A DNA stretch of 64,000 nucleotides. It comes from Doris montereyensis. Its lineage: Eukaryota; Mollusca; Gastropoda; Nudibranchia; Dorididae. The notes beneath the pieces were generated by a model that saw only the letters and a program-made list of their open reading frames with translations, was not told where the DNA came from and searched no databases. Below, piece by piece: positions 32,597 through 44,049 of this stretch. The stretch's first letter is position 1. Each line of letters opens with the position of its first letter. The stretch is taken from positions 125,001 through 189,000 of the forward strand of contig JAXRKP010000064.1 in NCBI GenBank assembly GCA_037039925.1, read 5' to 3'. A program made the position numbers and the translations under genes.

Positions 32597-35431
32597 CTAT
32601 GGCAGTAAGACGATATTGTAAGCCACTTCTCCCGGTCCTTGTGTGCTGAAAATTTCATCAGGGGTATGGTGAGGAGTAACGACCACTATTTCGTGGCTGG
32701 CGAGGTGAGCTGAGAATTTCTTATTCGAGTCAAAGGCTTCGTCACAATACTGGCAGTGGAACAACTTCTCGGTGGCATAATGAGTCCGCATGTGGACTTC
32801 CAGGTGATGCGGCCGTTTGAATGCTGCTGGACACACGTTGCACTTGAATGGCTTCTCCGAGGAATGTTTGAGCATGTGGGTCCTGAGAAGGCTGAAGGTG
32901 AACGCGGCATAGTCGCACTGCTCACATTTATAGGGTCGGTCGTTGAAGTGTTTCCGTCGGTGAATAGTCAAGTGACTCTTGGTAACGTAGCCATCCCCGC
33001 ACACCTCACATACATATGGTTTCTCTCCCTTATGATAGCGTTCGTGAGCAATAAGGGTGCCTTGCTGGTTGAAAGCCTTATCGCAAAAGCTGCACTTGTA
33101 GGGTTTTTCCCCGGTGTGTCGACGTTTGTGCACTTTCAAAGTCATGGAGTTCATAAAGCGCTGGCCGCACTGGTCGCAGACATAAGCCTTCTCTCCCGAT
33201 GGGCCCGCACATGGATGTCGAGCTTGCGCTTTTCGACAAAAGTGCGAGGGCAGAGGTCGCACTTTAGCTGCAAGTCTTTGTTGTGCAGTTTGATGTGGTC
33301 CAGTAGACCTTTCTTGATTCGGAAACTCTTCCCACACACATCACAGGTAAAAGGTTTTTCCCCAGTGTGAATGGACTTGTGCTTCAGCATTCCCCATTTA
33401 TCCACAAACGATTTATCACACACGTCACAGCGAATGGCTTTGGCTTGGTCGTGAAGCCGCGCGTGATTCAACAAACCCAGCTCTCGCCTGAACGTCTTTC
33501 CGCAGATACCACAGGAAAACGGTTTGATGCCAGAATGAGCCAATTTGTGAGCTTCCAGGCTTCTCTTCTCGATGAACGTCTTCGGACACTGTTCGCACTT
33601 GAAATGCGCGCTCTTGTCATGAATACGGCTGTGATTGATGAGTCCTCTAGCTATCCTGAACCTTTTGCCACAAACTTCGCATACGTGTGGTTTTTCTCCT
33701 GTGTGCACGCTGTGATGACCCTCCAGAGATCTTTTGTCCAGAAAGCTCTTTTGACACTGTTGGCACTGGAATTCATTCTTCCCGTCGTGCAGCCGGCGAT
33801 GGTTTAGCCAGGATTGCTGCCGGTAGAATCCCTTCCCACACACTTCGCAGAAAAAGATTTTTTCTCTGAATGAATGTCCATATGTTTTTCGAGAGCTTTC
33901 ACCCCAGAAAAGGCTTTGGGACAGTGTTCACACTGTAAGAGGTCAGTCTTGCCGTGTTTTCTACTGTTGTGATAAACCAGCGTCTTTTTCTGTCGAAATT
34001 GCTTTCCGCACTCACTACAGCCATAGGGTTTTTATGCCGTGTATTGTGAAATGAGTCTGAAGCAGTTGAGCGGTTTGAAAATGAAGAGAGCACACATCAC
34101 AGGTGTGCAATCCATTATCGTGTGAATTGTCTGTACCATCCTTGCTCCTATCACTAGAATTAACCTCTCTGTTAGAAGCTTTCGCGCAGGCAAGCAATTC
34201 ACCAGTGACATTGAAAGACATAGCATCGGAACCGCCGCTACCTCTCAGCTCCATATTTTCCTTCTCAGAGTCTAAGCAGGTTTGACTTTGGCTACGCTTT
34301 GAGCAACGATGCAGCCTCACTCTCCGGTGGCTTGAATACGACAGTCTACACTGAAGACAATAGAACGGCAGGCATTTTTTTCTGGCCTTGTTTTGCCTGT
34401 GTGACTTCCAGTGAGTTCTAAGAGCAGCTGGATTGGTAAACACAGCCTGACAAGTGGAACAAATGATTGGGAATTTCTCCTGGACCCCAGATTCGCCGAC
34501 TTCACAAGTTTCCGGCTTTATAAGTCTCCGAATAACTTCCGGTCGTCGGCAAACCTTGCCGAAACTTTCACTTGTCGCGAGCTCCTTCGAACTGGATTAA
34601 AAAATTCACCACTGTTCGTTTCATTCTCGAACACTTCCTCCTTGACTTTCTGGCTTTCTTCGGCCTGCACTGGGGTGACCCGCATGACCTCCTCTTCTTT
34701 CAACAATGCCGTTGATGGAGCCGTGACAATTTCTTTTCAGGACTCGGTTCTGATAATTCATCTTTGCCTCTATCACACGCCGAATCAAATGATTGAGCTT
34801 CATCTGTATTCGATTTTCGTTCACTCTCGTTGGTTTCCATTTCTCTAATCCTGTTCGTCGATGACGACGCGTGCGGTCGTCTGAATGCGAACGGAGGCAT
34901 TGCTCGTTGGTGGTGATGGAATCACCATAGTTGTTGACGGTTTTCTCGTCACATCATTCGACACGGGAGCTTCTGAAACCTCAGATTTAAGACAAAAATT
35001 ACCCCCTGCCGAAATAATCTCCAAATGTTCAATCCTTGCCTCGCCTCTCATACTCACATCCGATTTTGATGGGTCGCTGTGACACAAACCATCGTCGGTT
35101 ATTTGAAAAGCATCAACGATCAACCCACCCTCCTTATTTTCAATGTGCAAGGAGCTTTTGTACTGTTCGTACATGAGGACGATCTTCGGCATGCACAGGG
35201 TCTCCATCTGACACAACACTTGATTGAACTTGATGACATCAATGTCGGGAATCCCACAGGAAACGAGGAGGTCGCTCGTTTCAGATCCCCCAACCCCCAG
35301 CAGTATCGACATTTCCCGTGCTTCATGCTGAGGGCACCCTGTTCAGAAATGCACGTCATGGTACACGAACTTTGAAAAGATGAATAGAAACCCTGCCACC
35401 ACTTTAAGCAAAGCTCGTTGAACGACTCCAT
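32597..35431 (-). CDS. C2H2 zinc-finger protein, about 19 fingers, single exon
   Basis: On the minus strand the product starts MESFNELCLKWWQGFY at 35431 and ends EVAYNIVLLP before TAG (32597-32599). Residues 1 to about 330 are finger-free and acidic. About 19 fingers follow, from CSTCQAVFTNPAALRTHWKSH to CQYCDEAFDSNKKFSAHLASH. One (CLQCRLSYSSHRRVRLHRC) has Cys in place of the last His. Several are joined by HTGEKP-like linkers. Such proteins usually bind DNA in the nucleus; the target is unknown. Seven frame breaks (about 35315, 34848, 34708, 34531, 34031, 33853, 33200) split the frame. Five fit loss of one base in a short homopolymer. Single-base corrections give about 945 codons with every finger intact. 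No intron is needed. No KRAB, BTB or SCAN domain is visible. It could be a recent pseudogene, but the intact fingers argue against that. Confidence 0.85.
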
Positions 35432-35539
35432 GTTGAGCCGATGAGTTGAGCCTCTAGACGAAATACAGCAAATGTTACTACAGATCCATCAAGACAACAG
35501 TTTGACAGAGTTGTGTTCACTTGCTTCACCTTTAAAAAA

Positions 35540-35830
35540 ACAGAAACACAAAAGTGAGATTTCAATCTCCATACAAAAAAGGAAACAAAGAGGTGAGAGT
35601 TCACTGTGCATTTTAAAAAGAAAGAAACAAATAGGTGAGAATTCAATCTGCATTTTTTTTAAAGAAACAAAACAGTGAGAATTCATTCTGCATTTTTTTT
35701 TAAAAAGGAAAGAAAATGGTGAGAATTCAATCTACATTTTTTTTAAAAAGGAAAGAAAATGGTGAGAATTCAATCTGCATTTTTTTAAAAAAAAAAGAAA
35801 ATGGTGAGAATTCAATCTACATTAATTTAA
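35540..35830 (+). repeat. GAGAATTCAATCT minisatellite, locus 1
   Basis: About six units of roughly 45-50 bp, each with GGTGAGAATTCAATCT, a T run, an A run and GGAAAGAAA. The same unit reappears at 37415-37590 and 41755-41880. Confidence 0.9.
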
Positions 35831-35899
35831 AGGGGGATGGGGGAAGGGAGGGAGAGCACCTGGATTGGCAAGTTTGGGACCAGAATTGCGATTTTCTGT

Positions 35900-36445
35900 T
35901 CTTCTTATTCCGGTAGAACGATCATTTATCTACAAATTTATGGCAGAAAAATGTCCATATGACGCATAATTTATTTGTTACACAATATTTTGTAGGGTAG
36001 GTAAAAACAGTCCAAGTTTTCACGTAAATTACCCCTAACATTGACTGAGAAGATGACACTAAAAACCTTTGCAACGGGCCAGCTATCGCCACATCTAGCT
36101 AGCAACATGGTCTATCAACACACCCCTCGCCGAGTTGGCCTAGTGATGAGTGATGTAAGACTGCGGAGGTCAAATGTGCGGGCGATGAGTTTGTAAACAT
36201 GTGCACAAGTATAGGAATAGAGGAATAAAACAAAAGACTGGCCATTATGACGTCTGTTTTCCCAATACTTCACATCTAAACCTAGAGTTACAATCCTCTT
36301 TACATTAGTAACGATGCCAGAGACTGTCGAAAGAGTAAGGGGGCTGCTACAAGAAGGGCAACTCGCCTGAAGTGTCTTTTTTGTGTTATTATCTTTTGAT
36401 TTCTGTGTGTGCATTTTTCTCGAAATGTAGTCCCCCCCCCCCCCA
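35900..36445 (-). repeat. Dispersed repeat X, copy 2 (inverted)
   Basis: The reverse complement aligns along its length with 20877-21400. Both carry AGTATAGGAATAGAGGAATA and AAGAGTAAGGGGGCTGCTAC (in this orientation). Confidence 0.85.
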
Positions 36446-36589
36446 CTAAATTCATATCTCCTCCGTCATTTACCGACCGATTCACGTAATAGTTAGCACA
36501 CAGGTTCCTCTTGTCAATGTTAACAGAACGACATCAGGGCTTTTTGATATTTTGTGAACATTTTTTTTAGAAAAACATTTTATTTGTAC

Positions 36590-37150
36590 AGTAGTTTTCA
36601 CGAGCCAGGCAGTGGACAGGTAAGCACCTGTACAGGGATTTGCCAGTCCCGCCCTCCATGAGTTTCCTGCTGCCTTGCAGGCAGTTCTTGGTTGACCAAA
36701 GGCTAAGGGAGTTTAGTTAACCCTGACAGAAAATAACAACCTGCTGCCATGCAGGCTGGTTTTGGGAAACCAAAGTTAACCCAGGCAGAAAATAACAAGG
36801 CCCGGTAGGGGTCTCAAGGTGGCAGCCCCACTATCTACCTAGGGTATAGTGGACTAATCCCTGCTTATCCAAAACCAATTGATTCAAAGTACTAAATATG
36901 ATAATATACCCGACTTGAACTTTCGACGGACTGTGATTTTTGGAACATGGAATATTAGGGCACTAAATGGAAAAGAATTAGAATTAGCTGAAGAAATGGA
37001 AAAATTCAAAGTAGATATTTTCGTCATTACAGAAACAAAGAAACAATCACAAGGAATAGAAAATGTAGAACAAAATCATACTAGTTTATTCTTCTCAGAA
37101 GTGGATGTCAAAGATAGAGCTAGAGCAGTAGTAGGCCTCCTAATGCTTTC
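36590..37150 (+). mobile_element. LINE (RTE-like) 5' end with leader and endonuclease start
   Basis: A leader with CACCTGTACAGGG, GGTCTCAAGGTGGCAGCCCC and ACCTAGGGTATAGTGGAC precedes an intact frame, 36879-37160. It reads IFGTWNIRALNGKELELAEE, then KFKVDIFVITETKKQSQG and KDRARAVVGLL. These are the first motifs of an endonuclease related to the copy at 1-1120. Homology stops abruptly at about 37148, before the catalytic histidine region and any reverse transcriptase. The copy therefore keeps its 5' end and lacks the 3' end. Confidence 0.8.
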
Positions 37151-37319
37151 AACGCATTGATGTAATGCTTTCATCGTTTATAATTCATGCCATTATTGCC
37201 ATGCTTTTATCAATAATTTCAAAAACAACGTATACATGTAAAAAAATAGCATCATTGTTTTACATGCTGATTCATATTTTATGTGTGTATACAATTTTTA
37301 TTTAACTTTCTCAACTTTT

Positions 37320-37410
37320 CAATCATGTAATTGTAAAGCGCATAGAGCTTATTTCCACAATGGGTAGATGCGCTGTAAAAATGTTATCTATTACTATTAT
37401 TATTATTATA
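37320..37410 (+). mobile_element. Short dispersed repeat with (ATT)n tail
   Basis: GTAAAGCGCATAGAGCTTAT, GGTAGATGCGCTGTAAAAAT and a (TTA)n tail form the 3' end of a small retroposon of a type common in invertebrates. The fragment inside the 15.8-kb array is related, in the opposite direction. Confidence 0.6.
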
Positions 37411-37414
37411 AAAA

Positions 37415-37590
37415 AGGAAAGGATGAGAATTCAATCAACATAAAAAAAGGAAACAAAAAGGTGAGAATTCAGTCTGAATTTTTTTAAAAGAGAAAGAAAC
37501 AAAGATATGAGAGAATTCAAACTACATTAAATAAAATGAAACTCAAAAATGAGAATTCAATCTACATTTTTTAAAAAGAAACAAACAAAT
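37415..37590 (+). repeat. GAGAATTCAATCT minisatellite, locus 2
   Basis: Four diverged units with GAGAATTCAAT/AGTCT, AAAAAGAAACAAA and A runs, matching locus 1 in unit structure. Confidence 0.85.
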
Positions 37591-37599
37591 CTACACGTA

Positions 37600-39120
37600 A
37601 TAGTAGGTCTAGTGTAAACCATTGTGATAAAGTGGCAAAAATGACGGTTTCGGATGCAACTTCACACTATCGCTGTTTCTTTGCAACCCAATGAAATGAC
37701 GCGTTCTTTACATCAAAACAAAGTTTAAGCATTGGTGAATCGAAATATAATGGGTTTTTTTATGATTGGATATGTGTGTATTTGTGTGCATCTGTGGTTT
37801 GAACTTGACATGATCTCACACTTTTGAACTGGGCGGGCGTGACAATTTGTTACACACCTCTCGCAAACGTTTGTGTTGCTTGGCGCCGCTGCAAGACATG
37901 GTAACAAAACTAGGTCAGTGGAAAGCCGAATGAACAAGGAATCCAATAATATGCATTTCATCTTTGTTTTTTTTAATATTAATTTCCCTTCAAAAAACCA
38001 AAGTAAAAATTTTATTTGAGAAAAATCAAATGTAAAAATCGGCTGATCGGGATAAATACATATATATATGAAATAAAACTCCAATTTTTTTCCTTTTGTT
38101 GGGTAACAAAATCAAGTAGCAGGCATTAGATGCTGTGATACGCCGATCGTTTTATTTCATAGCTATCAAGGTGAGGTTGAATTCTGCATCCGAAAACCAG
38201 CTATATAAGCTCGATCCCAACATTGATGCTAACGTTAATCCAAATCACTTTAATAATGAAGATTCTGTTGTGTGTGATTGGAAATCCATCTACGATCCGA
38301 TTTGTAAGTATTTCATATCATTATTAATTATCGTAAACAAGTTAAGAGTTGTCCAAGTTTTACATATTTTTTACTTGTTTGAAGGTGTCGGGTTGGTGAG
38401 ATCTATCTCTAGTTTCACCGCTTTCTCGGTTTCGACAATTGACGTGGGTAAACTCAACATACACGCTTTTCTATCTATTTTATATGCATGTTAGTTTTAC
38501 CACATTTAATAGCTATGCATAGATCAAAGAAAAGTCTGTTTTATAAGAGTTATAATATAATCTTTTATGGCTAACTTAGGCCACACGGCTTGTGGAGGAG
38601 ACAGCATATATCTGTCAACTCAATCTGAATTGAGCTTTCAAAATGACCGCCGTCTGCTGCCAACTGAAGAATGGGGTGGAAGGGCTCATTTTGATACATA
38701 TATGCATTAATTAGGATGGCATTCTTGTCAAAATGGCGATAGCAACTTTAATCATTATTTTCTAAGTTGTTTTAGGTGAATAAGGACTTGATTTTGATAA
38801 TTTTTAGAAATATGAATAGATATATATATATATGTATTATTACTTTCCAATGGTGTGGTCCATACACCTGCCTTAATAAGGTGCATACATGGACGTGTCT
38901 AGAACTAGTGTTGCTAAAAAGTATTGGTCTTGTGACTTCTTTTTCTACACTATCAATTTTCTTTATATATGTTACTAGATCTAGTACAAAATGAAAACTA
39001 GATTTAGATCTAGACTATCAGACAAATATTTAACTTGAATAAATGGTAAACTTACACACTCTAAATTAGATTAGATTGATGTATCTTACATCACTAACTG
39101 TGTATAATTTCATTTGATAT
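37600..39120. other. Mostly unique sequence; one candidate exon
   Basis: No strong gene. The frame 38162-38309 could be an exon: TTTATTTCATAG precedes it, it encodes VRLNSASENQLYKLD through VVCDWKSIYDPI, and TTTGTAAGT follows. I find no family match and no partner exons. Confidence 0.25.
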
Positions 39121-39134
39121 ATTATACAACATAC

Positions 39135-39283
39135 ATAATATATATTATGCCGCATCTCCGTGTCTCACCAATAGATATGGAGTATTTTTACTCCATATCT
39201 AATCGGGTGAGACATGGAGTATTTTAACTCCATATATACCTAATTTTGCTAATTTTTAGCATCTTTTTCTTTACTATACTATG

Positions 39284-39314
<31 letters not shown>

Positions 39315-39840
39315 TATGTGTGTGTGTGTGTGTGTCCCTATATAATACTAATAATAGTATACAATATATACCAGGTATGAAACCTATGATTAATAATATG
39401 TGTATATATATAATAATAATATATATATATAATATATATATGTTATATATACACATGTATATAATAATATAATATAATAGGAAACTGGTCCCCAAATTTT
39501 TTAAAAATAATTTGATTGTGGGGATCAGTTGGATTTTATTTTTCTTGTACTTGTATTAAATATTTTATTTACAAAATCCTTCCATGAGGCAAACTTTTAA
39601 AAGGCTTCTTCCATTCTATAATGTATAAACAAGATGTGGATAGATCTAATACGAGTGTCTTTGTTGAGTTCTAACAAAGAAAGAAAGAGACCACAATCGA
39701 AAATCCCGGCGGCGACTGCGCAGACGCGAGAACGTCTGAGCTAACCAATGAAAATCCGTTGAGATACTGAGTAATTTTACTCCGTATCTCATTATCTCAT
39801 CCGATGAGACACGAAGACACTTCGTATAATATATATTATA
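39135..39840. mobile_element. MITE-like element with ~85-bp imperfect inverted ends
   Basis: The left end ATAATATATATTAT, CGTGTCTCACC and ATGGAGTATTTTTACTCCAT is mirrored at the right end by the reverse complements of ATAATATATATTAT, CGTGTCTCATCGG and ACGGAGTAAAATTACTC. The interior is AT-rich with (AT)n and (GT)n and no open frame. The AT-rich outer word may be a target duplication. Confidence 0.6.
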
Positions 39841-39844
39841 GGAC

Positions 39845-40445
39845 TTAGATAAATAGGAAGGACTTCATTAGTCAGGCATACACTATCACCATCCCTGAAC
39901 CGCCCCACCACCTCCCCCTTTCGAGGCAGTCAGGTCCCTCCGGCAGCTCATCCCAAACGAACATCACACCGTTTGCCCGACTATAGGAGACCTCCCTTCA
40001 TTATAGAGATCAGACCATTCATTTTATTTTTCCTCCCAAGAAATAAATCTGGCATGCTAATGCAATAGGCCTATTTAGAAGACTGAAAATCCTTATCAAG
40101 ATCAGATCATACTTTTAATTCTTGATCGAGTTGTATGTTGAGCAGATCTATAGACTTTTTTAAAAACCAGCGGTCCAGAATGTTTGGGACGTAGATCTAT
40201 AATATAATATATATGATATAATCTAGAGATCTAGATAGATCTACTCCTGTTTGTTGCTTCATCTAAAACTAACCTTTTTATTTTTCCAATTTGTTTCCTC
40301 TATCTGACGACACCTTTGTATGTCTTTTCTAACGACCGGGAAAGGAGACGGCCAGACCCCACAGTTGTTCCTTTCACCAACCTTCTCCTGCTGATGTTAC
40401 ATACGAATTATTAATATTTTGATCCATAAAAATATGCTCTTTTTG
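39845..40445. other. No gene seen
   Basis: A block with CAGTCAGGTCCCTCCGGCAG (about 39928) resembles GTTGGGTCCCTCTGGCAG at about 53450, so it is a piece of a dispersed repeat. AGATCT/TCTAGA words cluster at about 40145-40240. Confidence 0.4.
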
Positions 40446-40449
40446 CCGA

Positions 40450-41720
40450 AAATGGGGCAAATCTAGTCTATCATACTCTAGTGGATATAGCAGTTCATTC
40501 CCGTCACAATGTCAATGATATCATAAAAGAAGCTCAGTATCGATTCTTTGAATGTATACGAATCTTTTTAGAAACGATACAGGCCTATCTTTCAACACAA
40601 CTATTGTAGTAAGATAAAAGCCAGAAATATTATCTTAAGTACTGCAAGTTGGTACTTATTTTTATTGTCATAATATACGCTATTTTATGAATATTTCCTT
40701 AGTCCGTACGGAAAATATGTGACATATTCCACGCAACTTTTATCAAAAGGCACCATCCCGAAATGGGTAAAAAGGTGCTGGGGAAGTTGAAACAGTGTCG
40801 ATGAGAAATAGTTGAGAGCCTATCAAGGTTTTATGATGTTTCAAAGTACTATCCTACTCATGGGAAAAAAAACAATATTCAAATGTCAGTAAAAAAGACA
40901 AATACGATTTTCTCAAAATGTGTTTTGTTCTTATTATCTATTTATTTTTTAAATTTCTCAACGCATCTTCATTAAATTGGGTATGAATGATGAGTGGAGG
41001 AATAGGAAAAAATTTGCTAGATGGTTTTTTCGACTAAAGTTTTGTAAAAATTAAAATTCTTATATAATATTTTTGTATATTTTTGGGTTGTTCTCAAATG
41101 CTATTCTAAGAAATTCATAAAAACGAAAATTACTAATGAAACAAACATCTGATATGATGAAATGTAGATACTGTATCAAAGAAGGTGTGTGCCAAGTTTG
41201 ATAGAAATTTGACAAAAATTGTAGAAGCCTTTTGATCTTGAACTTGGTAAAATTTTGGGGCAAAATTCAAGATGGCGGCCGTTTCCATGGCAACCGTAAG
41301 CGGCATAAAAAAAATAAGGAAATATTTTAACTCAACACACTATTTCCATTACATCTATACATAAGTTAAATTGATAGGTACAAACGGGAAAATGTTCACT
41401 CCAAGACCTATTTTTTTCCCGCTTGCGGAAAAAATCCCGAAAATTGATTTTGGATGAGGTTTGAAAGTTAAAATTGGATATTTATATGTATCCGTACCTC
41501 TTGAAAAAAGTTGATAGGATTCTACACCTAAAGGAAAAGGGAACTGGCAGGTATCAGAAATCTGACTTTGTAAAAACTCATTTAAGAGACATTAGACTTT
41601 TTTTTACCAATTTTCAAAAAGTAGCAATTTTGGGGCATTTTTTCCGGTTTTTAGAAAATTTATGTTTTAAACCCCTCGAGTTAAAATAATTCTATTAGAA
41701 TAAACAATAACCTATCACTT
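40450..41720 (+). repeat. Dispersed repeat Y, copy 1
   Basis: Its reverse complement recurs, diverged, at 51440-52290. Landmarks include AGCAGTTCATTCCCG, GATATCATAA, CTCAGTATCGATTCTTTGAA and AGCCTATCAAGG then TATGATGTT. It is AT-rich and noncoding as read. Confidence 0.65.
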
Positions 41721-41754
41721 TCACCTAATTAAAAAAATCGGTTTACACTACCTA

Positions 41755-41880
41755 ATAAAAGGAAACACAAAAGTGAGAATTCAATCTACAGGGAAAAAAT
41801 GAAACAAATAGGTGAAAATTCAATCGACAGAAGAAAAGGAAACACAAAGGTGAAAATTGATCAGCAGAAAAACAATCTAC
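41755..41880 (+). repeat. GAGAATTCAATCT minisatellite, locus 3
   Basis: Three to four diverged units with AAAGTGAGAATTCAATCTAC, GGTGAAAATTCAATCGACAG and GGTGAAAATTGAT. Confidence 0.8.
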
Positions 41881-42399
41881 AGAAACCGAGCTCTATGTGT
41901 ATTTTAAGAAATATTGTTGTTGGTCTCGATTATTAAATTAAAATATCGATATTACGAATTTTTTGAAGAACAAAAAGAAAATGATTTGCTATTGGCGTGA
42001 ATGTGAAAGTAGAGAAAGCTGAGATTGAGACTTATTGGGAAGTTAAGAGATCCAGATCTAGTCTAGACGAAAGCTGTGAGGCTACCGATACAAAATTTTG
42101 AGGTAGATTTCAGTGAGTTTTGTTTTACATCTACTTAATTAAAAGGCATATTATATTTATTCTAGATCTAGGATAGATTATCTAGAGATCTAGATTCTAG
42201 ATCGAGATGGTGACTTGCACCTGATCTCAGATCTGTGTGTACAGTGTAAGTACAGTTTCGAGTTTGATGAGTTTTTAGTCCAGTAAGGTAGAAATCTTGA
42301 TCTAGACAGCATATAGTCATAGTGTAACAAACTGTCAACACAGAAAGACTGAGTAACTCCATGAGTACTGAAGCCTTGAAAGTTAAAATTAACGCCTAA

Positions 42400-42552
42400 A
42401 ATTAAGGCTGTGATTATTTTCAGCCGGGGTGAAAATAAAATCTGATCTTATTTTGTTTTTCCCCTCACCGGTTCTCGCCCTAGAGACGAGATCTAGAGAC
42501 AGGATTTTCAGTTATCGGATCTTATTTTCAGCCGTTTTTTTCTCCCGGATCT

Positions 42553-42626
<74 letters not shown>

Positions 42627-42679
42627 TCTCCCTCTCTCCTCTCTTCCTCCCTCCCTCCCTCTCTCTCTCTCTTCCTCTC

Positions 42680-42710
<31 letters not shown>

Positions 42711-42732
42711 TCGCTCTCTCTCTTTCTCTCTC

Positions 42733-42775
<43 letters not shown>

Positions 42776-43067
42776 CTATCTTTCTCTCTGTGTTTTCTTC
42801 CATTCTCTTTCTCCCTCTCTCTTTCTTTGTGTGTGTTTTCTTCCATCCTCTCTCTCTCTCTTTCTCCCTCTCTCTTTCTCTGTGTGTGTTTTCTTCCATC
42901 CTCTCTCTCTTTCTCCCTCTCCCTCTTTCTCTGTTTGTGTTTTCTTCCATCCTCTCTCTCTCTTTCTCCCTCTCACTTTCTCTGTGTGTGTTTTTCTTCC
43001 ATTCTCCCTCCCTCCCTCCACCTCACCCCTCTCTCTCTCTCCCCTCTCTCTCTCTCTCCCTCCTCTC

Positions 43068-43143
<76 letters not shown>

Positions 43144-44045
43144 CTTCCATCTCTCTTTGTGATCTCTCTTTCTTTGTGTGTGTTTTCTTCCATCCTCTCT
43201 CTCTTTCTTCTCTGTGTGTGTTTTCTTCTATTCTCTCTTTCTCCCTCTCTCTTTCTCTGTGTGTGTTTCTTCCATCCTCTCTCTCTCTCTCCCACTCCCT
43301 CTCTTTCTCTGAGAAGGGGGGGTGGAGGTGAGGGAGGGAGAGAGAATGGAAGAAAACACACAGAGAAAGAGAGAGAGAGAGAGAGGTGATGGAAGGGAAA
43401 CACACGGGGATGGAGAGAGAGAGAGGGAGGGAGGGAGGAGAGAGAGAGAATGGAAGAAAACACACACAGAGAAAGAGAGAGGGAAAAAGAAAGAGAGAGG
43501 ATAGAAGAAACAGGTGACAGAGAAAGAGAGAGGGATGGAAGAGAGAGAGAGAAGAAAAACAGACACAGAGAAGAAAGAGAGCGATGGAAGAAAACAGAGG
43601 GAGAGAGAGAGGTGAGGAAAAAAACCGACAGAAAATAAGATCCGATAACTGGAAAACACACAGCGATAGAGAGACAGGTGGGGGAGGGAGGGAGGGAGAA
43701 TGGAAGAAAAGACAGAGAAAGAGAGAGGGAGAAAGAGAGAGAGAGGATGGAAGAAAACACACACACAGAAAGAGGGAGAAAGAGAGAGAGATGGAAGAAA
43801 AACACACACAGAGAAAGAGAGAGGGAGAAAGAGTGGAATGGAAGAAACACACACAAAGAAAGAGAGGGGGAGAAAGAGAGAATGGAAGAAAAGACAGAGA
43901 GAGAGAGTGAGGGAAAAAAAAACGGCTGAAAATAAGATCCGATAACTGCGAGAATCTCATCTCTAGGGCGAGATCCGGTGAGTGGAAAAACCAGCTGAAA
44001 ATAAGATCAGATTTTATTTTACTGTGAAAATAATCGTAAAATTAA
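42400..44045. repeat. Giant inverted repeat with pyrimidine and purine arms
   Basis: The outer left segment has AATCTGATCTTATTTT, CTCACCGG, TCGCCCTAGAGA and TTATCGGATCTTATTTTCAG (42440-42560). It is mirrored on the right by CTGAAAATAAGATCCGATAA, TCTCTAGGGCGA, CCGGTGAG and AAAATAAGATCAGATT (43915-44020). Between them about 750 bp of (CT)n with TTTTCTTCCAT blocks faces about 600 bp of (GA)n with ATGGAAGAAAA blocks, turning near 43315. The long open frames here are low-complexity artefacts. Confidence 0.92.
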
Positions 44046-44049
44046 ATAC

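Noticed and set aside
32756..33370. 204-codon plus-strand frame
   Set aside because: Antisense shadow of the zinc-finger gene; repeated Cys/His codons keep the opposite strand open.
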